A DNA stretch of 64,000 bases from Ophiodon elongatus (taxonomy: Eukaryota > Chordata > Actinopteri > Perciformes > Hexagrammidae), in contig JACSYO010000389.1 in NCBI GenBank assembly GCA_016806645.1, positions 2,146,001 through 2,210,000 on the forward strand. Direction: 5' to 3'. Shown in pieces: positions 11,692 to 24,015 of this stretch; position 1 is the stretch's first letter, and the number at the start of each line of letters is the position of its first letter. The position numbers were made by a program, and so were the translations under genes. The notes under the pieces were generated by a model. That model was not told the DNA's origin. It ran no database searches and was given only the letters and a program-made list of their open reading frames with translations.

Positions 11692-12760
11692 CCAAATAAA
11701 AAGAGATGAGCTCGTACACAAGATTGATTGTGTCAATATCCACTTCATTGTTACAGCGCAATATTTCACCTCTTCCACTTCCTCCTTCACACTCAGCCTT
11801 GAGCTACAGGAAGAAAACTCCACGGAGGATTGAAACTTGTCCACTTTCTCGAATTGGAGTCTTATCAAATTCAAAGACGAATGAGACCAGTTAGGGTTTA
11901 CTGCATTCAAGTGGTCTTAAACTCGATTTAGGGCGTCAATTGGATTTTTCACACTGTAGAGGCGACATTTAATGTTGATCTCAGGCTTTTCAGTCAACAA
12001 TCGCCACATTTGTGTAATTTTGTATTTTGCTCTGCGAATCCGTCACTCTGTGTTCTGCACACAAACTTAAGGTAAAAGTAATATCTTACTTACCTTTCGT
12101 TATCATGCGATGCGGGTTGAATCTTCAAAGGTATTCTTGCTATCTCACACAAGTACCGTCTAACCTTTTTTTTCTACCCTTAAACAATTGGCATTGTGCG
12201 TTTCTGCAAGCGTCTTACGAGGCCGTTATGAAAAGTATTTATGGCATGTACTTTTGTGTTTTGCAGCAGCATAAAAGGGACAACATTTTTCCTGGCGACT
12301 GGGTTGTGAAAACATTTTCTTCTTCTCTCTCCTTCCGGTGTGAAACATCATAAAATGATCATTCTGCCGGAATGATAAAATGCCGGCAGTCAAACAGCTG
12401 CACAGGTGTTCCAAAGTACGCCGGCCGCGAGGCCTGTTGCGAAGGCGTTTCTTGGCGCCGCCGCCGATTACGGTCTTAGTTTTGACAAAGACCGGTTTAT
12501 ACTCACAGATTCGAGGCTCCTTTCAGAGATCAAGAAAAACACCGGGGACTTGATCCCGGCAGGATTTTGAGATTAACAGCGATCATGAACGGGCCGAGTC
12601 ACATCTCACAGCCCCTTAGATTCGCTGTTGTGTTCACATTGTTGAGTGTTATAATACGGACACGCATGCGTGCACACACGGTCGCTCTGCATAATTTTGC
12701 TCTGGACTCCATTTGAGAGGCATCAGCCACCCACTCGGAGCTCTGTGGACTGACAGTAGC

Positions 12761-12761
<1 letters not shown>
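11691..12761. other. Unassigned non-coding stretch
   Basis: Nothing recognised. CpG is frequent around 12410-12480, without a supported gene. Confidence 0.5.

Positions 12762-12818
<57 letters not shown>
12762..12818. repeat. (GT)n microsatellite
   Basis: About 28 perfect GT units. Confidence 0.95.
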
Positions 12819-12822
<4 letters not shown>

Positions 12823-13348
12823 GCATGTATAAGTGCTCATTAAACCTTAAAAATGACTCCTGTTAACCTGTCAGCCAACCCACATCACTATCGATGCCCC
12901 CAGGGCTGACACAGGAAGGGCATTTTGGATATTGATAACATTGTTGTCGAGGATGGTAGCTTTTTGTGTATTATATCTTTGTGTTTGTAACTTTAGTGTG
13001 GTGTGGAGGGTGCGGTACGTTGTCGTAGTTCTCTTTTAGGGAATCCCTGTCGGTCTGACTGAAGCAGACTCCTCCAGATCTTTGTCAGCCGACAGCAGCT
13101 TCACTCAGGTGTTTACAATTAGCATGAGTGCACCGCAAAGTTAGTTTGTCTCGCTTCTGCGAGAATAGAACGGTTCCTCAAAATGTGCCTCCATTCCACG
13201 ACGCACACAAAGATGGCAGATGGAAATGAAAGTTGCTTATTCTTCCAGTTTCTCTATTTGGGTCAAGGTTTTAAAAAAAGAGACACCTTGAGAGATCAGG
13301 TCACGGTTGTACTTCACGACAATAGAATTTATACGTGCAGAGTACAGG
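12819..13348. other. Unassigned non-coding stretch
   Basis: No feature recognised. Confidence 0.5.
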
Positions 13349-13792
13349 CATGCTAGCAACTCTGTGAGGCTGTACTTAGCACATGCTCACATCGGCATGC
13401 TAACATGCTCACTGTGACAATGCTAGCATGTTGATGTTTGGCAGGTGTAATGTCTACCGTGGTCAGCTTCTTAGCTCAGCATGTTAGCATGCTAACGTTT
13501 GCTAATGGGCACTAAACCCAAAGTACAGCTGAGGCTGATGAGAATGGAATTTGTTCGGCAAGTATTTGGTCATAAACATAAAGTACGTGGATAAAAAGAA
13601 ATGTTGACCCGATTACAGCGTTCGATGAAAATTGCGATTTTTCACTGAATAGGTGAAAACTTAAACCTGCTGGTGGCGCTAGAGGAAAAGTCACAAGATC
13701 AAAGTCATTAGAATGTATCCTCTATGGACCATGAATGTCTATCATGGCAAGCCATCTCACAGTTGTTGAGATATTTCAGTCTGAGCCAAATG
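13349..13792 (+). mobile_element. Interspersed repeat, family D
   Basis: It opens with GCATGCTAGCAACTCTGTGA and a run of nested GCTAGCATG and ATGCTAAC motifs. It continues with AAAGTACAGCTGAGGCTGAT and CTGGTGGCGCTAGAGGAAAA, and closes with TTGTTGAGATATTTCAGTCT. This order matches a repeat I recognise as abundant in percomorph genomes. A second, split copy lies at 26335-26905. No intact protein is encoded, and I am unsure of its transposon class. Confidence 0.8.
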
Positions 13793-16465
13793 CCGTCCCC
13801 AGAGCCGTGCCGCTCGGCTTATTTCTGTGATGTAAAAGAAGGGAAAAGTCTCAAAAGAGATGCAAACTGGGTCCCGCTCACAAAGGAAAATCCTTCTTTT
13901 TAAGCAGTATTCCTGTACGTTCCATGAGGTGCCAAGGCATATTCATAAAATGAGGATATAATCAAAATGTAATTTGGTTCATAAACCACAGAGGAGTGCT
14001 AAGTGTAATACCTCAAGTGAATGTTCCACCGATTACATATTGGGATGAACCTCTTGTTTTAAGTGTTTTGACCGCAATTTGCTCATGAAATTAATCTAAC
14101 TGCATCTTGGTGTTTTCATCAGGGGATACGAGTGAACGTGGTATTTGAAAAACAGAGAGTCAAGCTGCAGGCAAGCTCCGTTAGGAACCCCGCAATAATG
14201 TTCTTCATCATACACGGGGCCAAAATTCCTCCTGACACTGACCTAACAGCAGGTTTCGGAGCCGATACTGAGAATGAGTGGACGCAGCATGAATGATGCA
14301 ATGTTTGACATCATCTTTTTTCATATTCTTGAGCCGCTGATGCGGTTTGCAGACCGAAAATTCTCCTCACATTTACCGAAAACATTTTTGGAGAATACAT
14401 TAATTGAGAGTATGTGACTTGAAGATTGTATCTAGGCCACACGAAATGACTCACTCGTCAGTCAGTTTAGATGTAGTTTTACAGTTTCCTCCGTGTGATT
14501 ACTAAGCTGTCTGTGCATCCCGAAAAAAGCTTCAGGACATTCTAATGAGACTGCACAGCCAACTAGCAAGAATGAGATGTGGGCGGTTTCACATCGAAGC
14601 TCTTCATTTTGTGACTCAGCCATTATGTATGACTTTTGTTTTGTTTTATTTTATCATGCACAAACATCAAAATAGCTGCTTCAAGTAGGAGTGTTGTGGT
14701 GCTTCAAAAAACACTTTAAGACGTTCTCCTTCTTTAGTGTTAACATGTTTATTGTTGTGTATCCTCCAGTGCAAAAGGCATTGACATTAAAGCAGAATGC
14801 AGCAGCTTTGAGCTGTGCAGAGAATGTTTCCTGTGATAAAGATGCTCACAGTTCACTTCACTTCACTGTCTTTTATTTACTCCTATAGATACAACTGGAC
14901 TTTCTAATTAACATTTACAGTTAGTTATCGATCCAGGAGCAGATTCATGTCTGTGTGCAGAGCGCAGAGGAGAAAGAAGCTCGTCGGTCCAGAGATTTGA
15001 CTTCCTCGCCTCCTGTTTTCTCAAAGGAAATGGCAGTCAGTGTGTGCACATGATTAACTACACTGAAAACAATGATTGACAGCTCGCATACCCGAGTCAG
15101 CATGTTTCTTGAGAACTGCTGAGCACAAGAGCGCATGCGATCGGGACACAGCCAAAAGCCACGTGTTTGTAATGCAACGCTGGTTTTGCTCGGAGATGAT
15201 TGAAAACCTGCTTCGCCCGCTCTCTCTCCGCCCGCTCCGGGTTTGATTACTTTCCCGATGGACTCTCCAAGAGCATCCTGGAATCGGCTCTGTCTGTGTT
15301 ATTTCCTGTATGAGTAAACAAATAACTGTCACTAGTGGTAGTGTGGAGAGAGCTAAATATACAGCATGAGGTACGATCGGGCCGACGCGAAAAACAGACA
15401 TCTTTTGATATTAAGCGAGAGCGGTTTCTCCGCGGTAACAAATCGGCATTTTGGTTTCTGTGGAATATGATTTTAAAATCTTTAATATTAAGCTTGTTTT
15501 GTGCACTGGATTTCAATATCCATCGTCTGGTTGTGGATCACCAAAAGAAATGTGCAGCATTTCTGGCAGTAAAACATTTCCACAAACATTTGTTTTGTAA
15601 TACTTGATCCCACTTCCTGAATTCTCCACAAACACAAAACATCCATTGTAGCCATAGTTTCAAGGAATGTTGTTTGTACTACTGTTGCAGGAAAAGGTAG
15701 AGCATTAGAAGGGCTTTAGAGACCCATGGAGTGGATACAAATGTATGGTCAATACATTTAGCTCTTCTTTGGCATCCTTGTCAGTCATCGTTGAAGTGGG
15801 ATCAAGAGTTCAGTCAACCGCAACGGTGAAACCTCAGTCCTTCCTGCACTCGAGAGCTGGGAGCCCCATTTCCTGTATTTATACTAACAATACTGGAGCA
15901 TGAGAGCATTTTCAAATGACAACCGACTGACAGAATCTCCTCTTTGAGACTAACTTCCAAGGGACAAAATGTCAAAGGCTGTTTCAGCTTCCTGTACAGC
16001 TTTGTTGAAAACATCTTGACTGCTAAGAGGACTTGGAATTTCCCAGAGGGTGGCGAACAATGAGTTAGACTGCCTCAGTAACTAAAATGAATCAATCTCC
16101 TCTTTTCTTAATCGTGGCGCCGATATCTTACACAACCTGCCTTGAAATTTTGCGGATCAAAAACGGAAAATAATGATCCCTTGGATTTCATTATCCGCCT
16201 ATTGCTTGGAAGAAATCGCACGGCAGCCGAAAAAGATTGCACGAGTCAGAGCTTTAAAATGACCACATAGACAAAAGGCAGCAGACTCGAAGGACTAGAA
16301 TATGAAGGATGCAGTCAGAGGAGGTGTGGGAGAGGGAGCTAAAGTGGAAAGATAAAGGGATGTGGAGGAAGTGTTTGCTTTAAAGTTTAGCACCCCTCAA
16401 AATCTTAGAAAATGTGGCGATAGAGTTTTAGTTCTGTTACTCACCCAAAAGCATTGTGTGTGTCT
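13793..16465. other. Unassigned non-coding stretch
   Basis: No gene or repeat copy recognised in about 2.7 kb. The minus-strand frames around 15054-15516 have no domain signature. Confidence 0.5.
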
Positions 16466-16795
16466 TTAAAGGAATTCAGAGCACACACAGCTCCCAACGT
16501 GGCGACGGCTGAGCCAGCGGCTGGCAGCTAACAGTGCAAACAACGCAATAAATGTTTGCTGCCATCTTAACTTTAAGGCCCAACAAACCTGTCAAATGCA
16601 TTTCCTTCCACTTAAGAAATATGCAAGGCTGATATATATATTTGTTTTAACAATTTGAGACCTGCATTACTTGCATCCATGCTTGTGGGCTTGTGGCAGG
16701 ACTGAGATCAAGATGCAAACAAAGCGTGAGCTTGCTGGTATAAACGTAGCTCCTTAGCGCTACTAGTGGTCAAAAACTGCATAGGGCGCCTTTAA
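16466..16795 (+). mobile_element. MITE-like element with TTAA ends
   Basis: It is bounded by TTAAAGG at 16466 and CCTTTAA ending at 16795, so both ends contain TTAA. Near the left end, AACGTGGCGACGGCTGAGCC (16497-16516) is related to the family B core. The right end contains CTAGTGGTCAAAAACTGCAT, a phrase I associate with fish short interspersed elements. Its terminal inverted repeats are short, about 7 bp. Confidence 0.65.
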
Positions 16796-17796
16796 ATTCA
16801 TGTTCAGCCACGGGAAGTGACAAAAAAACACTCCAACTATAATTGATATGTAACCATAACAGTGAGTTAACTGCCAAAACAACAGAGTGCAGTGAAGTGT
16901 TCTCAAGTCCAAATATTCAACACTCGTTATATCTGACATTTCTATATCGACCGTTTCAACAGATTTGCATTGCTAGGCAACAGCTTGGCTCCGTGTTTAC
17001 TTCCTTAACCTTATGTCATTCACATCCACAGGAAATAACCGGTGACATGTTTTGGAATATTTTAATTTATTTCCAACTGTGAAATAGTCCATGAAAGCAC
17101 AATCTCAGAGCAGAAATCAGATTTTCTTTTGGTATTCTTACCAATACAGCAGCACCACTGGCTGTCTGCATTTATTAACGGATCAGCAGCCTGTACGCAG
17201 ACTGACCTCACTGCTGTTCGAAGCCGCTGATGTACGAGGTCTCTCGTGTTTGTGCGTATGGATATTATGTTCAGTTGCTGAACTCTGCTTTCACAAACCT
17301 GCGCATGCAGCAAACGGCCATACTTCTCTCCATAACCAGCATGCCAGCATCCACCTCCTCCTGTTCTGCCAGCTTATTCTCCCACTGTATGTGCTGTACT
17401 GTGGACTCTGTGGCCTCAGGGCAGAGCATTTTTCCTCGTGCACATGCATACATAAGCAGATATCTTTTAGCACACTCTTGTGAGTTATTTGGGCATTTAT
17501 AATGATTTGCGTATTCTGTAATAGCACAACAGGTTAAAGTCATAGAAAAGTGGAATTTGTTACACTTTTTGACAAGTCTTCTTGCGTACTTGCATGTTAC
17601 AGGAACATATTCATAGATACAACTCCAAAATCATATATATGCGATTTGCCAAACATCGATTATTGTATTGAAATACAAACAGTGTGACTATTGGGCAGGG
17701 CTTTTTGAAGGCCTGCTGAAAAGCCTCCCTCCTTTATTCTCTCCGCTCCACCAACATTTTGTCCCTTGAGTTACATCTTATCGACTGCTTGAGGTT
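16796..17796. other. Unassigned non-coding stretch
   Basis: The overlapping frames at 17062-17543 on both strands (up to 130 codons) show no domain and no splice context, so I treat them as chance. Confidence 0.5.
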
Positions 17797-17809
17797 ACAC
17801 ACACACACA

Positions 17810-17846
<37 letters not shown>
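17797..17846. repeat. (CA)n microsatellite
   Basis: About 24 CA units with one CATACC interruption near 17809. Confidence 0.9.
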
Positions 17847-17849
<3 letters not shown>

Positions 17850-18749
17850 CGCTCAGACTGTGCCCCTGACAAAAGCTCTCTAATGTTTCAGCAGTGACAG
17901 GACCGGAGCAGCGTCCATTACGGCTGCCTGCCCACACATGACTGCTGACCCGATAAAAATGCCTCCACCGCTGGGACGCGTGACCTTTACCGACACCTGC
18001 AGATACGCCGGGTCTCGTGGTACTTGCTAATCTTGCGAAATCCTCCAGCTGGCAGATATTACAACAAAACCATGTTGAGACACTTGCTGTTTGGGCAGAA
18101 TTAGGTGCCGTTCTCTAATTATCAGAGCAAAAGCAATTTAACAAAATACAATCGCAATCAAAAGCTCAATTTGGTTTGAGAGCACTTAAAGAAAATAATA
18201 TTCTGGCAATAAGGATGGGGCAGTTACCGTATTTATGGGACTCATTTGTGAGAAAAATAAAAAAATATATATTCTTGATGCTAATGACAGCCGCTGGAAT
18301 TTGGTGCAGAGCATGGCGGCAGAGAAAGACCCAATTAGGCAGCGACAAGTCTGATAATGTAAGGTGGCAGTGTTGTGGACCCCTGGAGGGGCCCTTCAGC
18401 TCGAGACTGAAAACTGTAATACACAAAGTTGCATCGAGGAGGATACGAAAGAAAACCACGAGCATTCCTAACAAAACTTTCAGGACAATCCGAGCAGCGA
18501 GCAAACACTTTTCTTCAATGGTTCGTCCTCAAAAGTGTCCCATTTCTTCACAAGTACGTGGAGATACAGTGAAGCCTGCTCGTGATGCTCATATATCCTT
18601 GTCTCTCTCTGTAATCTGACTCCGCACCCAGAGGATGAGCGCAGATTTGCCACTTGCTTCGGCTGACAGTCGCACTCTTCGGGGAGCTCTGTAATACAGT
18701 AGGCATTACAGCACATGACAACACCACTTCGCCGTGTCTCTTGTTAAGA
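17847..18749. other. Unassigned non-coding stretch
   Basis: No feature recognised. A 147-codon frame at 18176-18619 lacks any domain. Confidence 0.5.
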
Positions 18750-18786
18750 GTGTGTGTGTGTTGTGTGTGTGTGTGTGTGTGTGCGC
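18750..18786. repeat. (TG)n microsatellite
   Basis: About 17 TG units with one extra T, ending in a GCGCG step. Confidence 0.9.
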
Positions 18787-19259
18787 GTTTGGCAGCGCGT
18801 GTGCCAGGCATGGTGTCAACAGAGCATGCTAATTCTACCATGCCACCATCTCTTCCCCCAATCCTGCGGCCCCACGGTGATTCATCATGCGCCGCATATC
18901 ACATGTGCATCCGAAGCAGGGGCGGAGCTTTCCTCTGGAGCTGCGCTGTTTGCAGCAGCAGCAACCTGTGATAGCTGGAGACGACAGCGCAGTGACATTA
19001 AATCGGTACTGTGTGCTATTGATCTATTCTTAGTGCATTTCATGATCCATGTCATGAAAAAACATGTCCACTGAATATTGCGCCCATTATTTTAATGCGA
19101 TTAGTGTTTATTTTTAGTGCTAAATTTCATTTAACGTTCGGTTGATCGACAGGGAATTAATTAACATCTGGTATGTCTTTAATTATTCTCATCTTTGTAA
19201 ATTAAATGTATTTGAGTTTTGTAGCGTTTGCCAAACAACTACGGAAGACTTGTAATTGG

Positions 19260-19333
19260 ACATTTTGTAGACTAAATGATCAATCAACTGAATTAGAATA
19301 ATTAGTGATGGAAATAATCAGCAGTTGCCGCCT
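19260..19333 (+). repeat. Interspersed repeat fragment, family G
   Basis: The short stretch CATTTTGTAGACTAAATGAT (19261-19280), followed by AATAATCAGCAGTTGCCGCC (19314-19333), matches the right-hand end of family G, whose fuller copies lie at 28926-29220 and 56329-56603. Confidence 0.6.
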
Positions 19334-19494
19334 TAGTTTCATGAAAGGTTGTTGGATGAGCTTCACTATTTATATTCACGTAGAGGGACATTGAAGCTAT
19401 TTTTGAGGCAACGTGTCACACAAGGTTTGTTTTAAAACTTACTACGAGGAACTTCAACTTTTTGTCGATGAGCATGAAGAATATCTCAATAGTA

Positions 19495-19590
19495 ATAGCC
19501 AATCTTCTCGCTGATGGTGTCGTTTACGTATGAAGGTCATGTAGAGGCATCGGTATTACATTGAGACTGTTTCATAACCAGTTATAAGTT
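19495..19590 (+). repeat. Repeat fragment, family E
   Basis: From GCCAATCTTCTCGCTGATGG through GAGACTGTTTCATAACCAGT it aligns closely with 57543-57630, the centre of a fuller element with inverted ends. Only the central part is preserved here. Confidence 0.75.
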
Positions 19591-19599
19591 CCTCATTGT

Positions 19600-20132
19600 A
19601 ACTTTAAATAAACTGCCATATTTACCCCCCCAGCTTTTGTTCCATTTGACAGTTTGGGTTCCACGTTTGTATGTTTTGTCTGCGTGTCAGGAGGACAGCC
19701 TCTCATGACTCGTTCACAAAATAATTGCTTCCCGTCATCTCATTTGTCCCCAGTATTTCATGTACCTAATTAATTTGACGTTTTCTGTTGTGTTCACCGC
19801 TAAAAAAAAAGAAAAAAAAATAGACCTTGTCGCAGCGCAGTTATGTTGGTGCAATATGATTTGCATTTTTCAAACATAAAAAGAATGTATTCAAGGCTGC
19901 AGAAGTCTGCCACTCTGGTAAATGCCGGCCCATCTCCTCGGTGCTCTGCACTGGTTTAGCTTCCTCACAGAGTTTTGCAATAGCGATCGGCCCAATCCTC
20001 TTTACGAATGCACAAAATGTTACTCCTCTGCTCCTTGTTTGCAGCTCATTTGCAGTTTAAGTGGTTGTTTGACCATACAGCCTTGCAGCAAAGTAATCTG
20101 TCACAAGCTTACAAAGTGTGTTTGTCGCATAC

Positions 20133-20136
<4 letters not shown>
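19600..20136. other. Unassigned non-coding stretch
   Basis: AT-rich, with poly-A/T tracts near 19800-19820. No gene seen. Confidence 0.5.
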
Positions 20137-20173
<37 letters not shown>

Positions 20174-20176
20174 ACA
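20137..20176. repeat. (CA)n microsatellite
   Basis: About 19 CA units with one AAAC interruption. Confidence 0.9.
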
Positions 20177-22687
20177 TGCTGGGTAATGAAAATGTGCGAT
20201 TTACATAAACATCCTCGGGTTACCACAGCCGTGGTAGCCGTCATGTGTGGCCTCACACTCCCATTTTAATATTGCTAAGGGTCATTGCAAAGTGTTGAAT
20301 GTGTTCTCACTCGACGGCACGAGGGGAATTCTTATCTCTCCTTAATAAGACCTCTCTGAGCAGCGTCACGCGCTCCTACCTAAATACACATCAGCATTGC
20401 AACGCAAAAAAAAACAAAAAAAAAAACACGGCCGCCTCTCAAATCCCTGATCTATGTATCGCCGCTGCTACTGTCCGATCTATCTGTCGAAAGGCTGTCG
20501 CAAGCGTCGTAGATTAGGAGCGCGGACTGATCAAACACAGGCCTTCAAACCAAAAAATCAATTTGTTTGAGCTCTTTGATTGATGAAAAAGGACAGTGTG
20601 TATGTTTCTTCTTAAGGGATTTGGATGGAGAGAGGGACGCATGTGAGGAGACGTGCAGGCCTGCATGAAAGCACAGGGGCACTCTCAGGTGTTGGTTTGA
20701 TGAACACAGTCTCTGTGTTTTGGCACGAACCACCTCTCTGGGACCAATGCGAATAAGCACTTTGATGCAATATTAATTAGAAATATAGTTTTTTTTTTTT
20801 TCTTTCTTTTATACCCTACTTTGCTCAAAAATTCAAGTATGCAGTTTAATTTGTGCAACAATAACCCCCTGCTTTTATGAATAGGAAACCGTTCTTTAAC
20901 TGTATTGGTCTCACGACTCAAATGTGATGTTCAGCCTGCGCGATGCTTCGGCAGCTTTGGAAATGCTGAAAGACAAAGAGTAGTGTCGATCAGAGGATTG
21001 AGAGGCTCCCGGCCAATCAGCACTCGGAAGCACTAAGCCATGCCCACTGCACATCTGTACCATGACGTCAGAGCCCAGTGCACTGCAGCACATGGGCTAG
21101 TCCCTTTATGTGACCGATGTGCAGGAGGGCTTAGTCGCCACTGATTGCAACGATCCTGCACGTCCACAGTCCTCCTCTGTCGTGACGCTGCAGCAGGTTG
21201 GGCACAGATTGTTACGAAGCGAGGAGGACACAGAGCGGCGGGAAAGTTTCATACGGCAGAGGAGGTCATCGGTGTGCAAGAAAGGCTAAAGCCTTGGCGC
21301 TTTATCCTTTTATTCTTTTGAAACTCATAATAATACCTCCAATTCGTCCCAGTGTACCGATAGCAATGTTCCTTTTTTCAAACTGAACATCATTATCAGT
21401 GCGAGTCTATGAAATGAAAACACCTTTACAAACAGAGATCTTATCATATTGAATAAGATTCACACCAAATATAGAAGTACGATGCACTTCGTAGTAGTTT
21501 CAGGATAGTCCAGCCCAAGATTGAAATAAAACTCCATCATCCCAACCCCCCCTCTCCAACAATACCCCCTTGTTTATCAATTTAAAGATATAACAATGTG
21601 CAATGGACATTGTAATAAAGTACTGAAAGAATCTCTCTTTTTTTATGTATTTCCGGTAGCAATGTATTTCCCTGCATGCATTTCTCTGGAAGAGATACAG
21701 GGGGAAAAAAGAAGAAAAAAAGATGAATTTTGACACTGTTGTGGTCCTTTCCTTTAATAAATACCTATCATTGTTCCTGGACTCCTTTGCGGGGCTCTTA
21801 GCTTATTATCACACATGTGAGGGTGAGCCCACAGTGAATACTTGGTGTTGTAGTACAGTCAGAGTGAGCGGCCTCAGCTCAGTCTGGTTAATGGGATCTG
21901 CTGCTCCACAGCTGGAAACGCTGTTAACCTGCGATGTAAAGAGCAAATACTTTGAAGTCTCCCACAATCCCAAATCCCTGCCGAAGAGGGTGAGGCGAGC
22001 TGTGAGTTCAAGCCCACTCAGTTTAATCGAGCTCACTGAGCTGTGTCTAACAAAGCGAAATCAGACCAGTCAGACCGCTGCTTGGGTCGTTCCTATGGCG
22101 ACTAAACTAGACGAAGAAACGCTAAATACTTTACTTTTTGATCCAATTACCGCATTCCACCTCATCGAGATGTTAACTTGAGTGCCGGGCACCCAGTTCA
22201 ATGGAACAAAGAAAATAATTTCATTTAAAAAAGAGGAAAAAGAAAAAGTTAAATATTCCTATTTTTCGGTAGCTTGGACGGAGAATTGGATTAAGCTATT
22301 CAGCCAATGTGGATTACTCTCATGAAAAGGCCACTTGATGAGAGAATATTGGATGAAAAGTGGAGACGCATGTCAGTCCTGGACAGCCCGGTTGGAAGTC
22401 CGTTAAAGTGGAAGTGCTTTTATTTCATGTAAAACTGCCTATAAAAGCTACTTGTCTTCAATCAGTTGAAGTAGTTGTATTTCATAGAAACCTTTTAAGA
22501 AAAAAAAAAGTCAATATAGGCCTACTGCATGGGGAACATGGCAGGTCTGTGGAAATGCTTCAAAGAAATAGCGGGGTGGGAATGTTTTAGGGAAAGCTCG
22601 ATTAATGGATGGGAGCCTGAAATCTGCTGGTGGAAAGAAGACATCTCTGTGCATTTGAGAGAGACGATTGCATGAACATATGAAAAG
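20177..22687. other. Unassigned non-coding stretch with a promoter-like patch
   Basis: There is no supported gene in 2.5 kb. A 152-codon + frame at 21723-22181 is unrecognised and has no splice or promoter support. A CCAAT motif and a perfect CRE lie together near 21.0 kb. Confidence 0.45.
21013..21070 (+). promoter_or_regulatory. CCAAT motif and palindromic CRE (TGACGTCA)
   Basis: CCAAT at 21013-21017 and a perfect TGACGTCA at 21063-21070 lie 50 bp apart in a GC-richer patch (20930-21260). TGACGTCA is the full CREB/ATF site, and CCAAT-CRE pairs are typical of promoters and enhancers. No transcript can be tied to it, so function is an inference. Confidence 0.35.

Positions 22688-22721
<34 letters not shown>
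22688..22721. repeat. (ACA)11 trinucleotide repeat
   Basis: Eleven perfect ACA units. It reads as poly-Cys in an overlapping minus frame, which is a repeat artefact. Confidence 0.95.
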
Positions 22722-23270
22722 AAGAATGAAGTTGAATTAGGATAGTTCACAGAAAGGAGGGATGAGAAATTGTTTGTCAAGTGAATGACTTTGTTTCAAA
22801 TTCCAACATTGGTCTGAAACATCTAACTTTATATATTTCATTTTGTGACCTATATTTACTCCACTACAAAGGAGTTGCCCTCCCTATGACTGAATACACC
22901 AGAGCATCTTTCACACAAGGTGTTTTTTTGTTTTTTATAACTTCTCATCTTGTTCCACAGGGAAAGTTGCCACAGTTCTAGCATCCTTCTTTTCCTCCAA
23001 TCAAAACGCAGCTACACTGCAAAAGATATCCGTGACAACATACAAAATGATTTAGTAATCCACTAAAGCAGAGAATACTCTCCAGCAGTAGTGATGGTAC
23101 CGTCCCCATGCAAACAGTGTCTTCACTAAGTCTAATGTCGAGGTATTCCTTTTTGTTTCATTACCCGGCTTTGTCTCCAATGCGTGTGCTTTGTCAGTAT
23201 AATCACGCGTCACTGGAACATGTTTATTCACCTGTGTCAATAAACACCGTGGGGCATTTTTCTACAGTGT
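22722..23270. other. Unassigned stretch just upstream of the candidate promoter
   Basis: AT-rich with no recognisable gene or repeat. Confidence 0.45.
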
Positions 23271-23293
23271 AAAAAAAAAAAAAAAAAAAAAAA
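23271..23293. repeat. A23 homopolymer
   Basis: Twenty-three A residues at the left edge of the CpG-rich block. It may be the tail of an old retroposon, although I do not recognise an upstream body. Confidence 0.85.
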
Positions 23294-23463
23294 GGGAGCG
23301 AACGTCGCGTCTCCGGGGCGCCCGGCGTGTTGTTGGCTGAGCCGTGTCGTGATGCTCCGACCGATCATTGGCGAGGCGAGAGGCGGAGGGAGGCGATAAT
23401 CCGCGCGCAGACGGACCCATCCGAGCCGCGGCCAGAGCTGCTTGCAGCGGGCGTCGGGACACC

Positions 23464-23529
23464 ATGGAGCCGCTGTCTCTCCGCGGGTTTTGCTCTCCGG
23501 CCCAATCGCGAGAAGGACGCGCCTACTAG
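23464..23529 (+). other. Possible upstream open reading frame (21 codons)
   Basis: An ATG in the strong context ACACCATGG opens a 21-codon frame that begins MEPLSLRG and stops at TAG (23527-23529), before the (GGAGA)n array. If transcription starts upstream of 23464, this uORF would precede the main ATG by about 550 bases and could dampen translation. It could equally be unspliced chance. Confidence 0.3.
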
Positions 23530-23572
23530 TCACCTGCACGCGAGAGAGGGTGTGCGGAGGGGAAGGGAGGAA

Positions 23573-23686
23573 GAGGAGAGGAGAGGAGAGGAGAGGAGAG
23601 GAGAGGAGAGGAGAGGAGAGGAGAGGAGAGGAGAGGAGAGGAGAGGAGAGGAGAGGAGAGGAGAGGAGAGGAGAGGAGAGGAGAGG
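23573..23686. repeat. (GGAGA)n pentanucleotide array, about 22 units
   Basis: An almost perfect 114-bp purine array placed inside the CpG-rich block upstream of the coding exon. It creates long repetitive peptides in all + frames, so the 132- and 176-codon frames over it are not genes. Confidence 0.95.
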
Positions 23687-23928
23687 GGGAGGCTGGCGTG
23701 CAAAGAAGACCGGAGAGTTTTGCCCCTTGGTTTTTACGCGGATCTCTTTTCACCCGGAGCATTGCTCATTTTTTCTTTTTCTTTTTACCGGAGCTCTCCT
23801 CCATCTGATGCCGGGAGCGCAGCATCGGGTCAGGGGCTGATCCGAGCGCGCGCCTAGGGTCGTTTTTTTATTTTTTTTATTTTTTTTTATTTTTTTCGTG
23901 AAGCACACTACGTTTGGCTGATATTACT

Positions 23929-23935
23929 ATATATA

Positions 23936-23969
<34 letters not shown>
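23929..23969. repeat. (TA)n microsatellite
   Basis: About 20 TA units interrupted once by TTTA, ending 46 bp before the proposed start codon. Confidence 0.9.
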
Positions 23970-23974
<5 letters not shown>

Positions 23975-24015
23975 ATAAAGTATCAGCTGTGGATTGTTTG
24001 CCCATCAAAGGGATT

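Larger units (their letters stand above)
23294..23870 (+). promoter_or_regulatory. CpG-rich promoter and 5' UTR block of the gene starting at 24016
   Basis: Composition changes sharply at 23294 from AT-rich sequence to sequence dense in CpG (for example GGGAGCGAACGTCGCGTCTC), and falls off again after about 23860. CCAAT-like ATTGG/CCAAT motifs occur at 23367-23371 and 23503-23507, and there is no TATA box at a sensible distance. The block contains the (GGAGA)n array and lies directly 5' of the coding exon. That is the expected arrangement for a CpG-island promoter and leader in a vertebrate developmental or neuronal gene. The start site itself cannot be placed from sequence. Confidence 0.6.

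Noticed and set aside
23327..23857. 176-codon + frame (and a 132-codon frame) over the CpG block
   Set aside because: The middle is a translated (GGAGA)n array. The frames are open because the repeat contains no stop in any forward frame.
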